Part shown: positions 33,713 to 43,554 of the stretch, piece after piece | Layout of the letters: the number at the start of each line of letters is the position of its first letter | Numbering within the stretch: position 1 is the first letter of the stretch | NCBI RefSeq assembly: GCF_018327645.1 | Contig: NZ_BMAY01000002.1 | Location: 62,001-126,000, forward strand | Reading direction: 5' to 3' | From: Lactobacillus corticis | Lineage (GTDB): Bacteria > Bacillota > Bacilli > Lactobacillales > Lactobacillaceae | DNA: 64,000 nucleotides | Program-made: the position numbers and the translations under genes | Notes under the pieces: model-generated | The model's database searches: none | Told to the model about the DNA's origin: nothing | What the model saw: only the letters and a program-made list of their open reading frames with translations

Positions 33713-35110
33713 TTATCTGGTTTCCCGCTTAGCTAGCCATGCCATAATCAAAGGCAGGACCACAAAGCCAAAAGCCATCATCGCAATTGCATACCAGTTA
33801 ACGCCAACGACTTTTCCGTTGGAAATCAACCCAAATTGACTCTTCCAATCATAATTGATCAGTAAAAATACGGTTAACACAATCGAAAGAATTGGGAAGA
33901 TGACGTCAGTTACTAAGTTCCTCTCAGCAGGCAATAACTCTGCTTGACTCTTGCCTTTGTAGAAAAACATAACTGCGATCGGCACCACGATAAAGCCTAA
34001 GAACCGAATCATGGCACTCAAAGTAATCAAGTTGGTCATGTTGTACTGGAAGGCCATTGGGATTAACACTGCCAGCAAAACCGAAATGACAAAAGTCCGG
34101 GCTGGGAAGTTGTTCTTAGTCCGCTGGGTCAACCATTTAGACATTTGACCTTCATTAGCCATTGCTTCCAAGATCCGTGGTGCGTTGAAGCTGGATGCAA
34201 CGTTGATCCCAAACATTGAAACCAGCGCCCCAACCAAAATCAAATTCTTCAAAAAGCGGTTATTAAAGATAGCAGCCACGGCAACTACTTCTTTAGTAGT
34301 CATCAGAGCCTTCGGATTTAACAGCATTGCCACGGCTACAACGCCAATGTAAATTACGGCAATGATCAGCATGGATAGCGGAATCGCCCGCGGCAGGTTC
34401 TTTTCCGGATTCTTCATGTCTTCAGCCCCAGAAGCTATTGCTTCAAAGCCGGTGAAGGCATAAAAAGCTGAGACAATCGCCATGACGAAGGTACTAGTAG
34501 TCAAAGCTGGAACAACTGCCTTGCCACCAACTCTAACGCTATCTACACTACTGATAGTGTGCCCTGGCTGAGTAACTGTTAAGATAGTTGCCCCCGCCAC
34601 GATAACTAGCACTAACGCTGCCAATTTACCGACAGTTGCGATGTTCATGACGTACTTAACGACTTTTTGCCCAAAAACATTTACTAAGGTCAATAGTGCC
34701 ATTAATACCAAAAAGCCGATCGTGGTCGTAAGGGCGTTATTAGCATCCCCGCCAAAAATTGAAATGGTGGACTTAATAACTCCGACAGCCATTACGCCCC
34801 AAGCCACACTGGCTGAGAAGTAACGCAAAACCCCCATGTAAAAGCCGACTTTTGGTCCAAATGCAGCTTTGGAGTAGGCATAAGCTGCTCCGGATTTATT
34901 GACATACTTGGCAGCAGATGCAAAAGTTACCGCTAAAATCGTGGCAAAAATAGCGGCAATCAGGTAAACCACTAGGGCTTTGGAACCAACTTGCTGGACC
35001 ACGCTGCCTGGCGTCAGGAAAATCCCTGACCCAATGATGGCATTGACCCCGAACAACACAATTGAGCCAAAGCCTAACTTATCATTATCATTTTCTGCTG
35101 TATTATTCAT
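33713..35110 (-). CDS. APC-family amino-acid permease
   Basis: A 465-residue permease with about 12 helices; GFGSIVLFGVNAIIGSGIFLTPG is the conserved first helix and substrate region of the APC superfamily. It is close in style to the YveA/lysine-arginine-type carriers of lactobacilli, but the substrate is unproven. It lies 32 nt downstream of the class-I amidotransferase hydrolase gene and may be co-transcribed. Confidence 0.9.
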   Translation of the reverse strand: MNNTAENDNDKLGFGSIVLFGVNAIIGSGIFLTPGSVVQQVGSKALVVYLIAAIFATILAVTFASAAKYVNKSGAAYAYSKAAFGPKVGFYMGVLRYFSASVAWGVMAVGVIKSTISIFGGDANNALTTTIGFLVLMALLTLVNVFGQKVVKYVMNIATVGKLAALVLVIVAGATILTVTQPGHTISSVDSVRVGGKAVVPALTTSTFVMAIVSAFYAFTGFEAIASGAEDMKNPEKNLPRAIPLSMLIIAVIYIGVVAVAMLLNPKALMTTKEVVAVAAIFNNRFLKNLILVGALVSMFGINVASSFNAPRILEAMANEGQMSKWLTQRTKNNFPARTFVISVLLAVLIPMAFQYNMTNLITLSAMIRFLGFIVVPIAVMFFYKGKSQAELLPAERNLVTDVIFPILSIVLTVFLLINYDWKSQFGLISNGKVVGVNWYAIAMMAFGFVVLPLIMAWLAKRETR

Positions 35111-35142
35111 TGATAATTACCTTCTCTGAATTTACTTATTGC

Positions 35143-35868
35143 TTAATCGTTATTTACTACAAATTTGAATAAGTTATTCATGAAGGCAACTTGTTGATTG
35201 CGGTGCAGCATTTCTGGATGCCATTGCACTGCTAAAACATTTCCAGCTTCGTTTTCTAACCCTTCAACTACGCCGTCATCAGCCTTAGCTACTGCCTTTA
35301 AGTCAGGTGCAACATCTTTAATCAGCTGGTGGTGGAAGGAATTAACCATAAACCGCGTCTTGCCTAAGACCTTAGCCAATTTTGAATCAGCTGCCACACT
35401 CATCTGGTGGGTTGGCAAGTCAGGCGTGTGCCCCTGCATGTGCTTATAGGTTAATTCTTTGCGGTAAGAAATGTCTTGATACAAGCTGCCGCCATGCGCA
35501 ACATTAATTATCTGTGCGCCCCGACAGACTCCCAGTACCGGGATACCCTTTTCTTCTGCCAGTTTTAGCAGCTTCATATCAAATTGATCACGAGCTGGCC
35601 AGATGGTCCCGATCTTCGGCAACAGTTCCTCACCGTATAGATGGGGATCAACATCATGCCCACCGGACAAGATTAAACCTTGAATTTGGTCGATCTGCCC
35701 GCTAATGACTTCGTCATCTTCAGTAAACGGAATGATAAAAGGTACTCCGCCGTTTTGAACAACCGAATCAACATAATCTTCATTGACATAGCTGCGACGG
35801 TAGCCTGGAAAAATCCCGCCATTATCAATAATGACAGAGCCAGAAATTCCAATTATTGGTTTAGTCAT
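35143..35868 (-). CDS. Gamma-glutamyl-gamma-aminobutyrate hydrolase-type peptidase (C26)
   Basis: 241 residues of the class-I glutamine amidotransferase fold as free hydrolase. The nucleophile Cys is in VLGVCRGAQIINVAHGG and the His/Glu pair in VQWHPEML. PuuD-like enzymes remove glutamate from gamma-glutamyl conjugates such as gamma-glutamyl-GABA. Placed between amino-acid permeases, it suggests uptake and hydrolysis of gamma-glutamyl compounds or peptides. GGGG ribosome binding site before the ATG. Confidence 0.88.
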   Translation of the reverse strand: MTKPIIGISGSVIIDNGGIFPGYRRSYVNEDYVDSVVQNGGVPFIIPFTEDDEVISGQIDQIQGLILSGGHDVDPHLYGEELLPKIGTIWPARDQFDMKLLKLAEEKGIPVLGVCRGAQIINVAHGGSLYQDISYRKELTYKHMQGHTPDLPTHQMSVAADSKLAKVLGKTRFMVNSFHHQLIKDVAPDLKAVAKADDGVVEGLENEAGNVLAVQWHPEMLHRNQQVAFMNNLFKFVVNND

Positions 35869-35957
35869 GCGTGCCCCTTTCTAGTACTTACTTCCTTTAA
35901 GTTAGTAAAAAGTGTTCCTACCTATAATACTCTCTCGAATTATTTTTTTCAAAATTA

Positions 35958-37337
35958 TTAATTGCTTTTACGGTGCTTGCGCCAATAATGAAGCGCCAAA
36001 ACCGCCAAGTAAACTGCTCCCACGGAAACCGAAACTACGGTATCGGGATTGATAAACATAAAAATGACAATCAGCGTCAGCATGATCAAAGCGAAATAGT
36101 TAGAGTATGGATATAGCGGCAGCTTAAAGGGGTGGTCCTCCATTTGCTGCGGATGATCCCGCCGAAAGCGCAATTCGGCCAGCAGGATGACAAACCAAGC
36201 GACCATTCCTGGCAAAACCGATGAACTATAAACGATCACAAACATGTTGCTTAAAGATTTGCTAAACCATTGGGCCAGCAAATTCAACACAAAGCCGATC
36301 AAAATACCGGCAGTAATCCCGGTAATTGCATGGCTTGGCACAATCCGTTTAGACAAATAGCCAAAAGTCTTCGGTGCTTCCCCATCCCTAGCTAGTTTAT
36401 AAAGCATGCGGCTAGAAGAATAGATCCCGCTGTTAGCCCCGGACAAGGCGGCAGTCAATACCACCGCATTGATAATCGAAGCAGCTGCAGTAATCCCGAC
36501 TTTGGCAAAAGTATTAACGAAAGGCGAGCCGATCGTTCCGATTTTGTTCCAAGGATAAATCGTCACGATGACAAAAATTGCCCCAACATAGAAAATCAAG
36601 ATCCGCCAAATAACGCTTTTTACCGACTTAACAATGGCTTTTTGCGGGTTGGCAACTTCACCAGCCGAAATACCAATAAGTTCAATCCCTTCGTATGAAC
36701 CGACTACAATTGCCATTGAGAAAAAGAAGCCTTTTATCCCGCCGGTAAAGAAACCGCCATTTTTCCATAAATTAGATAGGCCGATAGCCTGCCCGTGGTT
36801 GCCCAAACCGAAGAAAATTACCAGGATCCCTAAAATTATCATGAAGATAATCGTGACCACTTTTACCATCGAGAACCAAAACTCTAAGGTTGCATAAGCC
36901 CGAGCAGAAATGATATTGGCCAAATACAAGGCAATGATGATTACAATCCCAGCAATCCAGTCACTGGAGCCCTTCCACCAAAATTCTAGATACTCAGTAG
37001 TTGCCACCACTTCAGAAATGCCCACTACAATAAATTGGAAGACATTCGCCCACTCAGCTAAATAGCCAAAAATCGGGTGCACATATTCTGAAGCATAATC
37101 GGCAAATGAGCCGGTTCGCGGATTGATATACAGCATTTCGCCAAGTGCCCGCATCACAATATAGAGCAAAAGGCCTACAAATAAGTAGGCCAAAATAACC
37201 GATGGACCTGTCCACTTGATGGTTGAAGCTGAACCCATGAAGAGTCCGACCCCAATTGCTCCCCCAAGCGAGATCATTTCCATCTGTCCTGAAGACATTG
37301 TTCGCTTTAATTCCGGCGATTTTTCTTTATTTGCCAT
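35958..37337 (-). CDS. AAT-family amino-acid permease
   Basis: 459 residues and 12 helices. LKRTMSSGQMEMISLGGAIGVGLFMGSASTI is the hallmark start of the amino-acid transporter (AAT) family, and GSYEGIELIGISAGEVANPQKAI the conserved segment after helix 6. It overlaps the upstream CAT-type permease by 11 bp, so the two are translated together. Confidence 0.92.
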   Translation of the reverse strand: MANKEKSPELKRTMSSGQMEMISLGGAIGVGLFMGSASTIKWTGPSVILAYLFVGLLLYIVMRALGEMLYINPRTGSFADYASEYVHPIFGYLAEWANVFQFIVVGISEVVATTEYLEFWWKGSSDWIAGIVIIIALYLANIISARAYATLEFWFSMVKVVTIIFMIILGILVIFFGLGNHGQAIGLSNLWKNGGFFTGGIKGFFFSMAIVVGSYEGIELIGISAGEVANPQKAIVKSVKSVIWRILIFYVGAIFVIVTIYPWNKIGTIGSPFVNTFAKVGITAAASIINAVVLTAALSGANSGIYSSSRMLYKLARDGEAPKTFGYLSKRIVPSHAITGITAGILIGFVLNLLAQWFSKSLSNMFVIVYSSSVLPGMVAWFVILLAELRFRRDHPQQMEDHPFKLPLYPYSNYFALIMLTLIVIFMFINPDTVVSVSVGAVYLAVLALHYWRKHRKSN

Positions 37338-38745
37338 CTGCTACTCCCTTATTTTGCAATTTTGAGTGCCGGATTCCAAAAGTAAAGTAAATTACCAAAC
37401 CGATAATAATCCAAATCGTCACCATGGTCTTGGTCGTTTGTGGCAGCATTAGCAAAAAGTAAATACTGAATAGTCCTGCCAGAATTGGCAAAACTGGATA
37501 TAACGGCATCTTAAAACCAGAGTTGGTAATATCTTGACGATGACGCAGCGGAATAATTCCAAAAGAGATAAAAATGAATGCTAACAGGGTACCGGCATTA
37601 ATTAACTGGGTCAATTCTACCAGTGGTACCAAGCCAGCTAAAAAGGCGCAGACGATTGCGGCAATCACTAGTGCCCGCGTTGGAATCCGATGTTTTTTAT
37701 CAATGTGACCCATGTTGCCTGGCAGTAAGCCATCACGCCCAAGGGCATACATTAACCGCGAGCCGCCCAAAAGCATGGTCATCATCGCTGTAAAAATTCC
37801 GATCAAAGCACCAACTGTGATCAGTTTGTTCCACCCATTCAAACCGGCAGCCTTCAATGCAAAAGCGGCTGGGTCATCAACACCCAATTTTTTATAGTTA
37901 ACCATACCAACCAGAACTAAGGCAAATGTTACGTAGAGAATCAAAGAGACGAGCACCGTTCCTAAGATTCCCCGCGCCATATTTTTCTTAGGGTTAATCG
38001 TTTCAGCCGAGTTGGAAGCTAAGGCATCAAAGCCGATGAAAGCAAAAAAGACGGTCGCTGCTGCGGTTGAAATTCCACCTAGACCGGCAAAGCCAGTCCG
38101 AAATTCTTTGGGATAAAACGGCACATAATTGCTCTTCTTAATGTAAAAAATACCAACAGCAATAAATAAGATAATAATCGCTACTTTGATCATTACTGCC
38201 ATATCCTCAACTCGCTTGGACAAAGTAGCCCCGTGATAGAGAATGAGTGCAACAATAATCGTAATAATCACTGCGGTTAGGTTGATGACGCCACCTTCCA
38301 GCGGCCCCGCCTGCAGAGTTTTGGGCAAGTTGATGCCAAAGGCTGACAAAATATTATCGTTAAAATATGAAGCAAAACCAGTCGCTTCAGCAGCTACCGC
38401 AAGAATGTATTCCAGGAGCAGGGCCCAGCCTAAAATCCAGCCGATTATTTCGCCATAAATCACGGAGCCAAATGAATAAGCTGACCCGGCAACCGGCATG
38501 GCACTAGAAAATTCCGCATAGGCCATCCCTACCGCCCCAGACACAATTGCCGCTAGAAAGAAAGCAATACTGACTGCTGGGCCGGCATGATTTGCTGCTT
38601 CATGCCCCGGCAGAATGAAGATCCCGGTACCGATGACTGCTCCGATTCCCAAGGCGATCAAATCTCTTGCGTGCAAGGTTCGTGCAAAATGAGCATCTGC
38701 ATTTAAGTAGTCTTTGATCGGTACCTTTTTAAAAATATTCTTCAT
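37327..38745 (-). CDS. CAT-type cationic amino-acid permease (APC), copy 1
   Basis: 472 residues, about 12 helices. LIALGIGAVIGTGIFILPGHEAANHAGPAV and AYAEFSSAMPVAGSAYSFG are typical of bacterial CAT-like carriers (YfnA/GabP group). It is a close paralogue of the next gene upstream (38847-40256): most residues match along the whole length, pointing to tandem duplication. AAAGGA lies 7 nt before the ATG. Confidence 0.92.
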   Translation of the reverse strand: MKNIFKKVPIKDYLNADAHFARTLHARDLIALGIGAVIGTGIFILPGHEAANHAGPAVSIAFFLAAIVSGAVGMAYAEFSSAMPVAGSAYSFGSVIYGEIIGWILGWALLLEYILAVAAEATGFASYFNDNILSAFGINLPKTLQAGPLEGGVINLTAVIITIIVALILYHGATLSKRVEDMAVMIKVAIIILFIAVGIFYIKKSNYVPFYPKEFRTGFAGLGGISTAAATVFFAFIGFDALASNSAETINPKKNMARGILGTVLVSLILYVTFALVLVGMVNYKKLGVDDPAAFALKAAGLNGWNKLITVGALIGIFTAMMTMLLGGSRLMYALGRDGLLPGNMGHIDKKHRIPTRALVIAAIVCAFLAGLVPLVELTQLINAGTLLAFIFISFGIIPLRHRQDITNSGFKMPLYPVLPILAGLFSIYFLLMLPQTTKTMVTIWIIIGLVIYFTFGIRHSKLQNKGVADGK

Positions 38746-38846
38746 ACTTGCATCCTTTCTTTAATCGCAAATGTAAAATTCTTTAGCAGTTCTGCTTAAT
38801 TTTTGTTTATTTAATATTAATTTAAGTAACTGCTTAATGCAAGTAA

Positions 38847-40256
38847 TTATTTTTCACTTTTCTTTTGCAATTTTGAATGTTTCATCCCATATCCAAAATA
38901 AATCAGCAACCCTAAGATAATCCAAATGACTACCATCACCTTAGTAGAATTTGGCAGCATCCAAAGGAAATACAAACTAACCAGCCCGGCTAAGATTGGC
39001 AAAAAAGGATAACCTGGCATTTTAAACCCGGTATTTTTGATATCCTGACGCCGGCGTAAGGGAATAATCCCAAAGGAAATAAAGATAAAGGCTAATAACG
39101 TACCGGCATTAACTAGTTGCGTCAAATCAGTTAAAGGAACCAACCCAGCTAAAATGGCAATCACAATCGCCGAAAGGATTAACGCATGCTCTGGTACCAT
39201 ATGCTTATGATTAATTTGGCCTAAAAACTTTGGCAGCAATTGATCCCGACCAAAGGCATAGATTAGTCGCGAACTGCCTAGCAGCATGGTAAACATCGCC
39301 GTGAAAATACCAATTAAGGCTCCGATAGTGATTAGCTTATTCCATGAATTTAGCCCGACAACTTTTAAAGCATAGGCTGCTGGATCATCGACGCCTAATT
39401 TTTGATAATTGACCATCCCAACTAAGACTAGCGAGAATAAAACATATAAAATCATGGCTGCCAGCACAGTTCCCATAATGCCACGAGCCATATTTTTCTT
39501 GGGGTTGATCGTCTCAGCGGAATTAGAAGCTAAAGCGTCAAAGCCCAGAAAGGCAAAGAAAACCGTGGCTGCCGCCGTGGAAATTCCCCCTAAGCCCCAA
39601 GGACTGGTCCGAAACTCTTTGGGATAAAATGGCACGTAGTTGCTCTTTTTAATATAAAAAGCACCCACTATGATGAATAAAATAATAATTGCAACTTTTA
39701 ACAGAACTGCATAATTTTCGATTTTTTTAGACATGGTTGCCCCGCCTAATAAAATCAAGGCAATGAGCAAGATAATCAAAACCGCCGTCAAATTAACAAC
39801 CCCGCCCTCAAACGGACCAGCTTCTAAGGCCCGGGGCAAGTGAATCCCTAAGCTTGCCAAAAGGTTATCGTTAAAATAGGAAGCAAAACCGGTAGCTTCG
39901 GCAGCAACAGCCAAAAGATATTCTAAGATTAGGCACCAACCCAAAATCCAGCCGACAACTTCACCATAAATCACGGAGCCGAAAGAGTAAGCTGAACCGG
40001 CAACCGGCATGGCGCTAGAAAATTCCGCATAGGCCATGCCAACAGCCCCTGATAATAAGGCAGCAATTAGGAAGGCAATACTGACAGCAGGACCGGCATG
40101 ACTAGCTGCTTCATGGCCGGGCAAAATAAAGATGCCTGTTCCAATTACGGCACCGATTCCTAAGGCTACCAAATCCTTGGCATTCAAAGTCCGTTTTAAG
40201 TGTGAATCTGCATCTAAATAAGAACTGACGGGAACTTTTCGAAAGATATTTTTCAC
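38847..40256 (-). CDS. CAT-type cationic amino-acid permease (APC), copy 2
   Basis: 469 residues, paralogue of 37327-38745. I choose the GTG at 40256 (then KNIFRKVPVSSYL) because it aligns with the paralogue's MKNIFKKVPIKDYL and has AAAGGA at the right distance; the in-frame ATG at 40265 directly abuts that site. About 12 helices with the conserved GAVIGTGIFILPG first helix. First gene of the permease group. Confidence 0.9.
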   Translation of the reverse strand: MKNIFRKVPVSSYLDADSHLKRTLNAKDLVALGIGAVIGTGIFILPGHEAASHAGPAVSIAFLIAALLSGAVGMAYAEFSSAMPVAGSAYSFGSVIYGEVVGWILGWCLILEYLLAVAAEATGFASYFNDNLLASLGIHLPRALEAGPFEGGVVNLTAVLIILLIALILLGGATMSKKIENYAVLLKVAIIILFIIVGAFYIKKSNYVPFYPKEFRTSPWGLGGISTAAATVFFAFLGFDALASNSAETINPKKNMARGIMGTVLAAMILYVLFSLVLVGMVNYQKLGVDDPAAYALKVVGLNSWNKLITIGALIGIFTAMFTMLLGSSRLIYAFGRDQLLPKFLGQINHKHMVPEHALILSAIVIAILAGLVPLTDLTQLVNAGTLLAFIFISFGIIPLRRRQDIKNTGFKMPGYPFLPILAGLVSLYFLWMLPNSTKVMVVIWIILGLLIYFGYGMKHSKLQKKSEK

Positions 40257-40311
40257 GTTTCTCATTCCTTTCTTAATTGTTTTAATTATAACCAAATTTA
40301 GCGATTTTTTC

Positions 40312-40353
40312 GAAAAAAAGAGCCAGATATTTCCTGGGAAATATCTGGTTCTT
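40312..40353 (-). terminator. Terminator after the Clp ATPase gene
   Basis: AGAACCAGATATTTCC / GGAAATATCTGGCTCT stem followed by seven T on the minus strand. Confidence 0.85.
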
Positions 40354-40421
40354 GCGTATTTTTAGACTTAATTGTTGTTTAGTTCCACGTATTTACTTAG
40401 TTGCTTTTTACTTAGCACATC

Positions 40422-42434
40422 TTAAGCTACCTTCTTTCCATTTAATTGCAAATCGCCATCTTTAGCAGTAAAGTTCAATTCTTTGACATCTTTTTCATGC
40501 AAAATCAATTTTGCACTTGGAGTTTCGAGTTTTTGTTCAACGACTCTTCTTAATGGACGAGCACCAAATTCCTTATCGAATCCATGTTCAGCAATCCATT
40601 CCTTAGCAGAATCGGCAACGTTAAGCTTAATTTGCTTTTTATCCAAAGCTTCCCGCATCCGGTTCAGATACAGATCTACAATCTTAGTCATATCTTCCTT
40701 AGTCAAGTAGTTGAATGGCACAATTGCATCCAACCGGTTCAAAAATTCTGGACGGAAGTAGTTTTCCAAAGCCTTAACTAATTCAGCTTGGTCAACCTTG
40801 CCATCTTTAAGCAGCTTGTCTGAAAAGCCGGCATTTGAGGTCATAATCAAGATCGTATCCTTGAAGGAGACGGTGTGACCTTGTGCGTCGGTTAAGCGAC
40901 CATCATCCATAATCTGTAATAAGGCGTTAAAGACTTGCGGGTTAGCCTTTTCAATTTCATCGAGCAAGATCAGGCTGTATGGGTGGTGCCGGACTTCTTC
41001 AGTCAATTGTCCGCCTTCACCGTAGCCTACATAACCAGGAGCAGAGCCGATCAGCTTGTTAACTGCCATCGCATCTTGGTATTCAGACATGTCCAAGCGG
41101 ATCATGTGGCCCTTTGAACCGAACAAGTTCTTAGCCAACTGCTTAGCAAGTTCAGTCTTACCTACACCAGTTGGACCAGCCAATAAGAAGGACCCAGTTG
41201 GACGACCGTCATCTTTGAAGATTTGCTTTCTGGCAATAGCGTCGGTAATCACATCAATTGCGTGATCTTGGTCAATTACGACTTGCTTCAGGTTCTTCGC
41301 CAAGTCTTCAGTCTTTTGACCGCTATCGGCATGCAATTCGCTCATTGGGACTTGCGTCTTAGTTTCAATCAAAGCATAAATAGCTTTGCCATCAACCGTT
41401 GGCACTTCACCTTTAGTATCACTAGTCAACTGCTTGTTCAAATCGCTTAAACGCTTCTTTAGATCAGCAGCTGTTTGGTAATCTTCTGCCTTAACTGCTT
41501 CAGCTTTTTTAGCTTCCAGGGCTGAGATTTGTTGCTTCAAAGTGTTTTTGTCAACTACCGTGCTGTTCATCCCAGCCTTAGCACCTGCTTCATCAATCAA
41601 GTCAATGGCCTTGTCTGGCAAATGCCGGTCTTGGATGTAGCGTTTAGATAATTCCACAGCTAATTTAATTGCTTCATCAGTGTATTTTACGTGGTGGAAT
41701 TCTTCATACTTTGGCTTCAAGCCTTGCAAAATTGCGATCGTGGTCTCAGTGCTTGGTTCACCAACAGCTACTGGTTGGAAACGACGAGCCAAGGCTGGAT
41801 CTTTTTCAATTTGCCGATACTCACTAGTAGTGGTTGCACCAATCAATTTCAAATCGCCGCTAGCCAAAGCAGGTTTCAAAATGTTGGCAGCATCCCCGGA
41901 GTTATTTTCAGAATCAGTTGAGCCAGCTCCTACAATGTTGTGCAATTCATCAATAAATAGAATTGTGTTGGGATCTTTCTTAGCCTGATCAATTACTCTC
42001 TTGATCTTCTCTTCAAAACTACCACGCAGGCTTGAACCAGCAACCATGTCGTTGATGTTCAAAGCAATAACATGAGCATTTTGCAGCTTTGCTGGCACCT
42101 TGCCGTCAGCAATTCTTTGGGCCAAGCCTTCAACAATTGAGGTCTTACCAACCCCGGCAGGACCAGTTAAGACTGGATTGTTCTTCTTACGCCGGCTCAA
42201 GATTTCAATTACTTGGTTAATCTCATCGTCGCGTCCAATTACGGGGTCAAACTTCCCAGCTTTAGCTTGTGCTACTAAATCTTCCCCGATTTCATTCTGA
42301 TGTTTATTTTGTTTAGGATTCTCGTTAGTCATTGGTTCAGTGAATTTTTGCATGTTTGGTTCACTGGTTGCGTAAAAGAAAGAGCCGTTTAAATCGTTAA
42401 ATAATGCGTCAAAATCGTTGTTAAAATATGCCAT
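40422..42434 (-). CDS. Clp ATPase (HSP100; ClpE/ClpL-like) under HrcA control
   Basis: 670 residues with two AAA+ modules: Walker [10 protein letters not shown] (about residue 95) and GPTGVGKTE (about 430), and Walker [10 protein letters not shown] and [15 protein letters not shown]-like coiled insert ([20 protein letters not shown]) lies between them. The N-terminal zinc finger of classical ClpE is absent, replaced by a short Asn/Phe-rich leader ([15 protein letters not shown]). So it is a ClpE-like protein without the zinc finger, or a ClpL-type chaperone. The ATG at 42434 with AAAGGG is preferred to a GTG at 42446. A perfect CIRCE element precedes the gene. Confidence 0.9.
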   Translation of the reverse strand: MAYFNNDFDALFNDLNGSFFYATSEPNMQKFTEPMTNENPKQNKHQNEIGEDLVAQAKAGKFDPVIGRDDEINQVIEILSRRKKNNPVLTGPAGVGKTSIVEGLAQRIADGKVPAKLQNAHVIALNINDMVAGSSLRGSFEEKIKRVIDQAKKDPNTILFIDELHNIVGAGSTDSENNSGDAANILKPALASGDLKLIGATTTSEYRQIEKDPALARRFQPVAVGEPSTETTIAILQGLKPKYEEFHHVKYTDEAIKLAVELSKRYIQDRHLPDKAIDLIDEAGAKAGMNSTVVDKNTLKQQISALEAKKAEAVKAEDYQTAADLKKRLSDLNKQLTSDTKGEVPTVDGKAIYALIETKTQVPMSELHADSGQKTEDLAKNLKQVVIDQDHAIDVITDAIARKQIFKDDGRPTGSFLLAGPTGVGKTELAKQLAKNLFGSKGHMIRLDMSEYQDAMAVNKLIGSAPGYVGYGEGGQLTEEVRHHPYSLILLDEIEKANPQVFNALLQIMDDGRLTDAQGHTVSFKDTILIMTSNAGFSDKLLKDGKVDQAELVKALENYFRPEFLNRLDAIVPFNYLTKEDMTKIVDLYLNRMREALDKKQIKLNVADSAKEWIAEHGFDKEFGARPLRRVVEQKLETPSAKLILHEKDVKELNFTAKDGDLQLNGKKVA

Positions 42435-42468
42435 AATCAAATGCACCCTTTCGTTCTTTTTTATCCAA

Positions 42469-42495
42469 TTAGCACTCTAACTCTTTGAGTGCTAA
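42469..42495 (-). promoter_or_regulatory. CIRCE (HrcA operator)
   Basis: TTAGCACTC - 9 nt - GAGTGCTAA, a perfect match to CIRCE. It lies just downstream of the -10 of the Clp promoter, so HrcA would block transcription until heat shock. Confidence 0.95.
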
Positions 42496-42510
42496 CTCGA
42501 TTCACTTATT

Positions 42511-42538
42511 AGTATAGCAGGTTATCCACAGGATGCAA
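42511..42538 (-). promoter_or_regulatory. Clp ATPase promoter
   Basis: TTGCAT (42538-42533), 16 nt, TATACT (42516-42511), immediately upstream of CIRCE. Confidence 0.7.
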
Positions 42539-42593
42539 GCCTTTTTGCATTATTTTTCCACAGATTTTTCTTATTTTGTGAAATTAACAAAAA

Positions 42594-42633
42594 AATCCGA
42601 TAAATTCTTGTAATAACAAGATTTTATCGGATC
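42594..42633 (-). terminator. Terminator after the DUF915 hydrolase
   Basis: ATCCGATAAAATCTTGT / ACAAGAATTTATCGGAT stem followed by TTTTTT on the minus strand. Confidence 0.85.
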
Positions 42634-42687
42634 ACAAAGTTTGTTTTTTTGCGACTTTTTAGCTCAGAAACCAAGCTTTTTCACAAA

Positions 42688-43554
42688 TTATTTATCTTTG
42701 ATCTTCAAATGCAATTTAGCATTATCGTTTGGTTTGTCCAACAGATATTGCTTAATCAGTTGCACAACCTGCTTATTTTGCGGCAAGGATGAATGTTGCG
42801 CATCGGTTCCCGTAATATTGATGGCCGTATAGCTCTTTACTTGATTTTGGAAAATGTACTTCGCTGCTAACACGCTGCCTTCTGGCACCAAACCATCACT
42901 GGTATAGGTCTTACCGCCCAACAAACTATAGACAACCAGATCTGACGGCAGGCGTTTCTTGTATTTCAAAAAATCGCTGAACATCTGGGTTTTCATCTTG
43001 ATGGAGCTTTCTTTGAAGTTGTAAGGCGACCCCAAGGTCATTAACCGTTTCATTTTAATTTCTGATGAGTAGCCACTATAGTAGTGCTCCAACCAGTAGG
43101 TCCAAACCAAGCCCCCATTTGAGTGACCAAAGGCCTTAAATTTATGGAAGTGATAATCGTTGGTCAGTTGATAAAATGCATCATCGAGCCAAGCGGCTTG
43201 CTTTTTAATGTTGCTATAGCCATCGTGATTATTCTCAAAACCAATGACAATAATAGGTTCTCGATCATTCCGGTTAATGCTGCCAGAATATTCTAGTTTT
43301 CCGTCAGTATCAACCTGAACTTTTAGCAAGCTATGTTTAACTCGGCGGTTTTTGTTCAGTTCGTTAACCAGTCCATTAAAGCGATTAACGGTCGCGGAAC
43401 TGCCCGGGATCATAATTACCGGTGACGTTTTGGACCGTCTTCGTTGTGACATTTCCTTATTGGAGCTCTTCATCCAAGCGTAGGTAGGCACAGAAGTTAC
43501 GGCCAGAAATATTACCGCTAATACCAGCAGCCAAAGATGTCTACGCTTCTTCAT
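42688..43554 (-). CDS. DUF915-type alpha/beta hydrolase, membrane-anchored or secreted
   Basis: 288 residues. An N-terminal hydrophobic segment (about 6-27) serves as signal or anchor; the hydrolase then shows PVIMIPGSSATVNRFN and the nucleophile elbow FGHSNGGLV, with the C-terminal catalytic His near AQHSSLPQN. DUF915 proteins are extracellular hydrolases of unknown substrate in lactobacilli. The ATG at 43554 lies inside the end of the PTS-IIC-like gene (14-bp overlap), so they are coupled. Confidence 0.85.
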   Translation of the reverse strand: MKKRRHLWLLVLAVIFLAVTSVPTYAWMKSSNKEMSQRRRSKTSPVIMIPGSSATVNRFNGLVNELNKNRRVKHSLLKVQVDTDGKLEYSGSINRNDREPIIVIGFENNHDGYSNIKKQAAWLDDAFYQLTNDYHFHKFKAFGHSNGGLVWTYWLEHYYSGYSSEIKMKRLMTLGSPYNFKESSIKMKTQMFSDFLKYKKRLPSDLVVYSLLGGKTYTSDGLVPEGSVLAAKYIFQNQVKSYTAINITGTDAQHSSLPQNKQVVQLIKQYLLDKPNDNAKLHLKIKDK

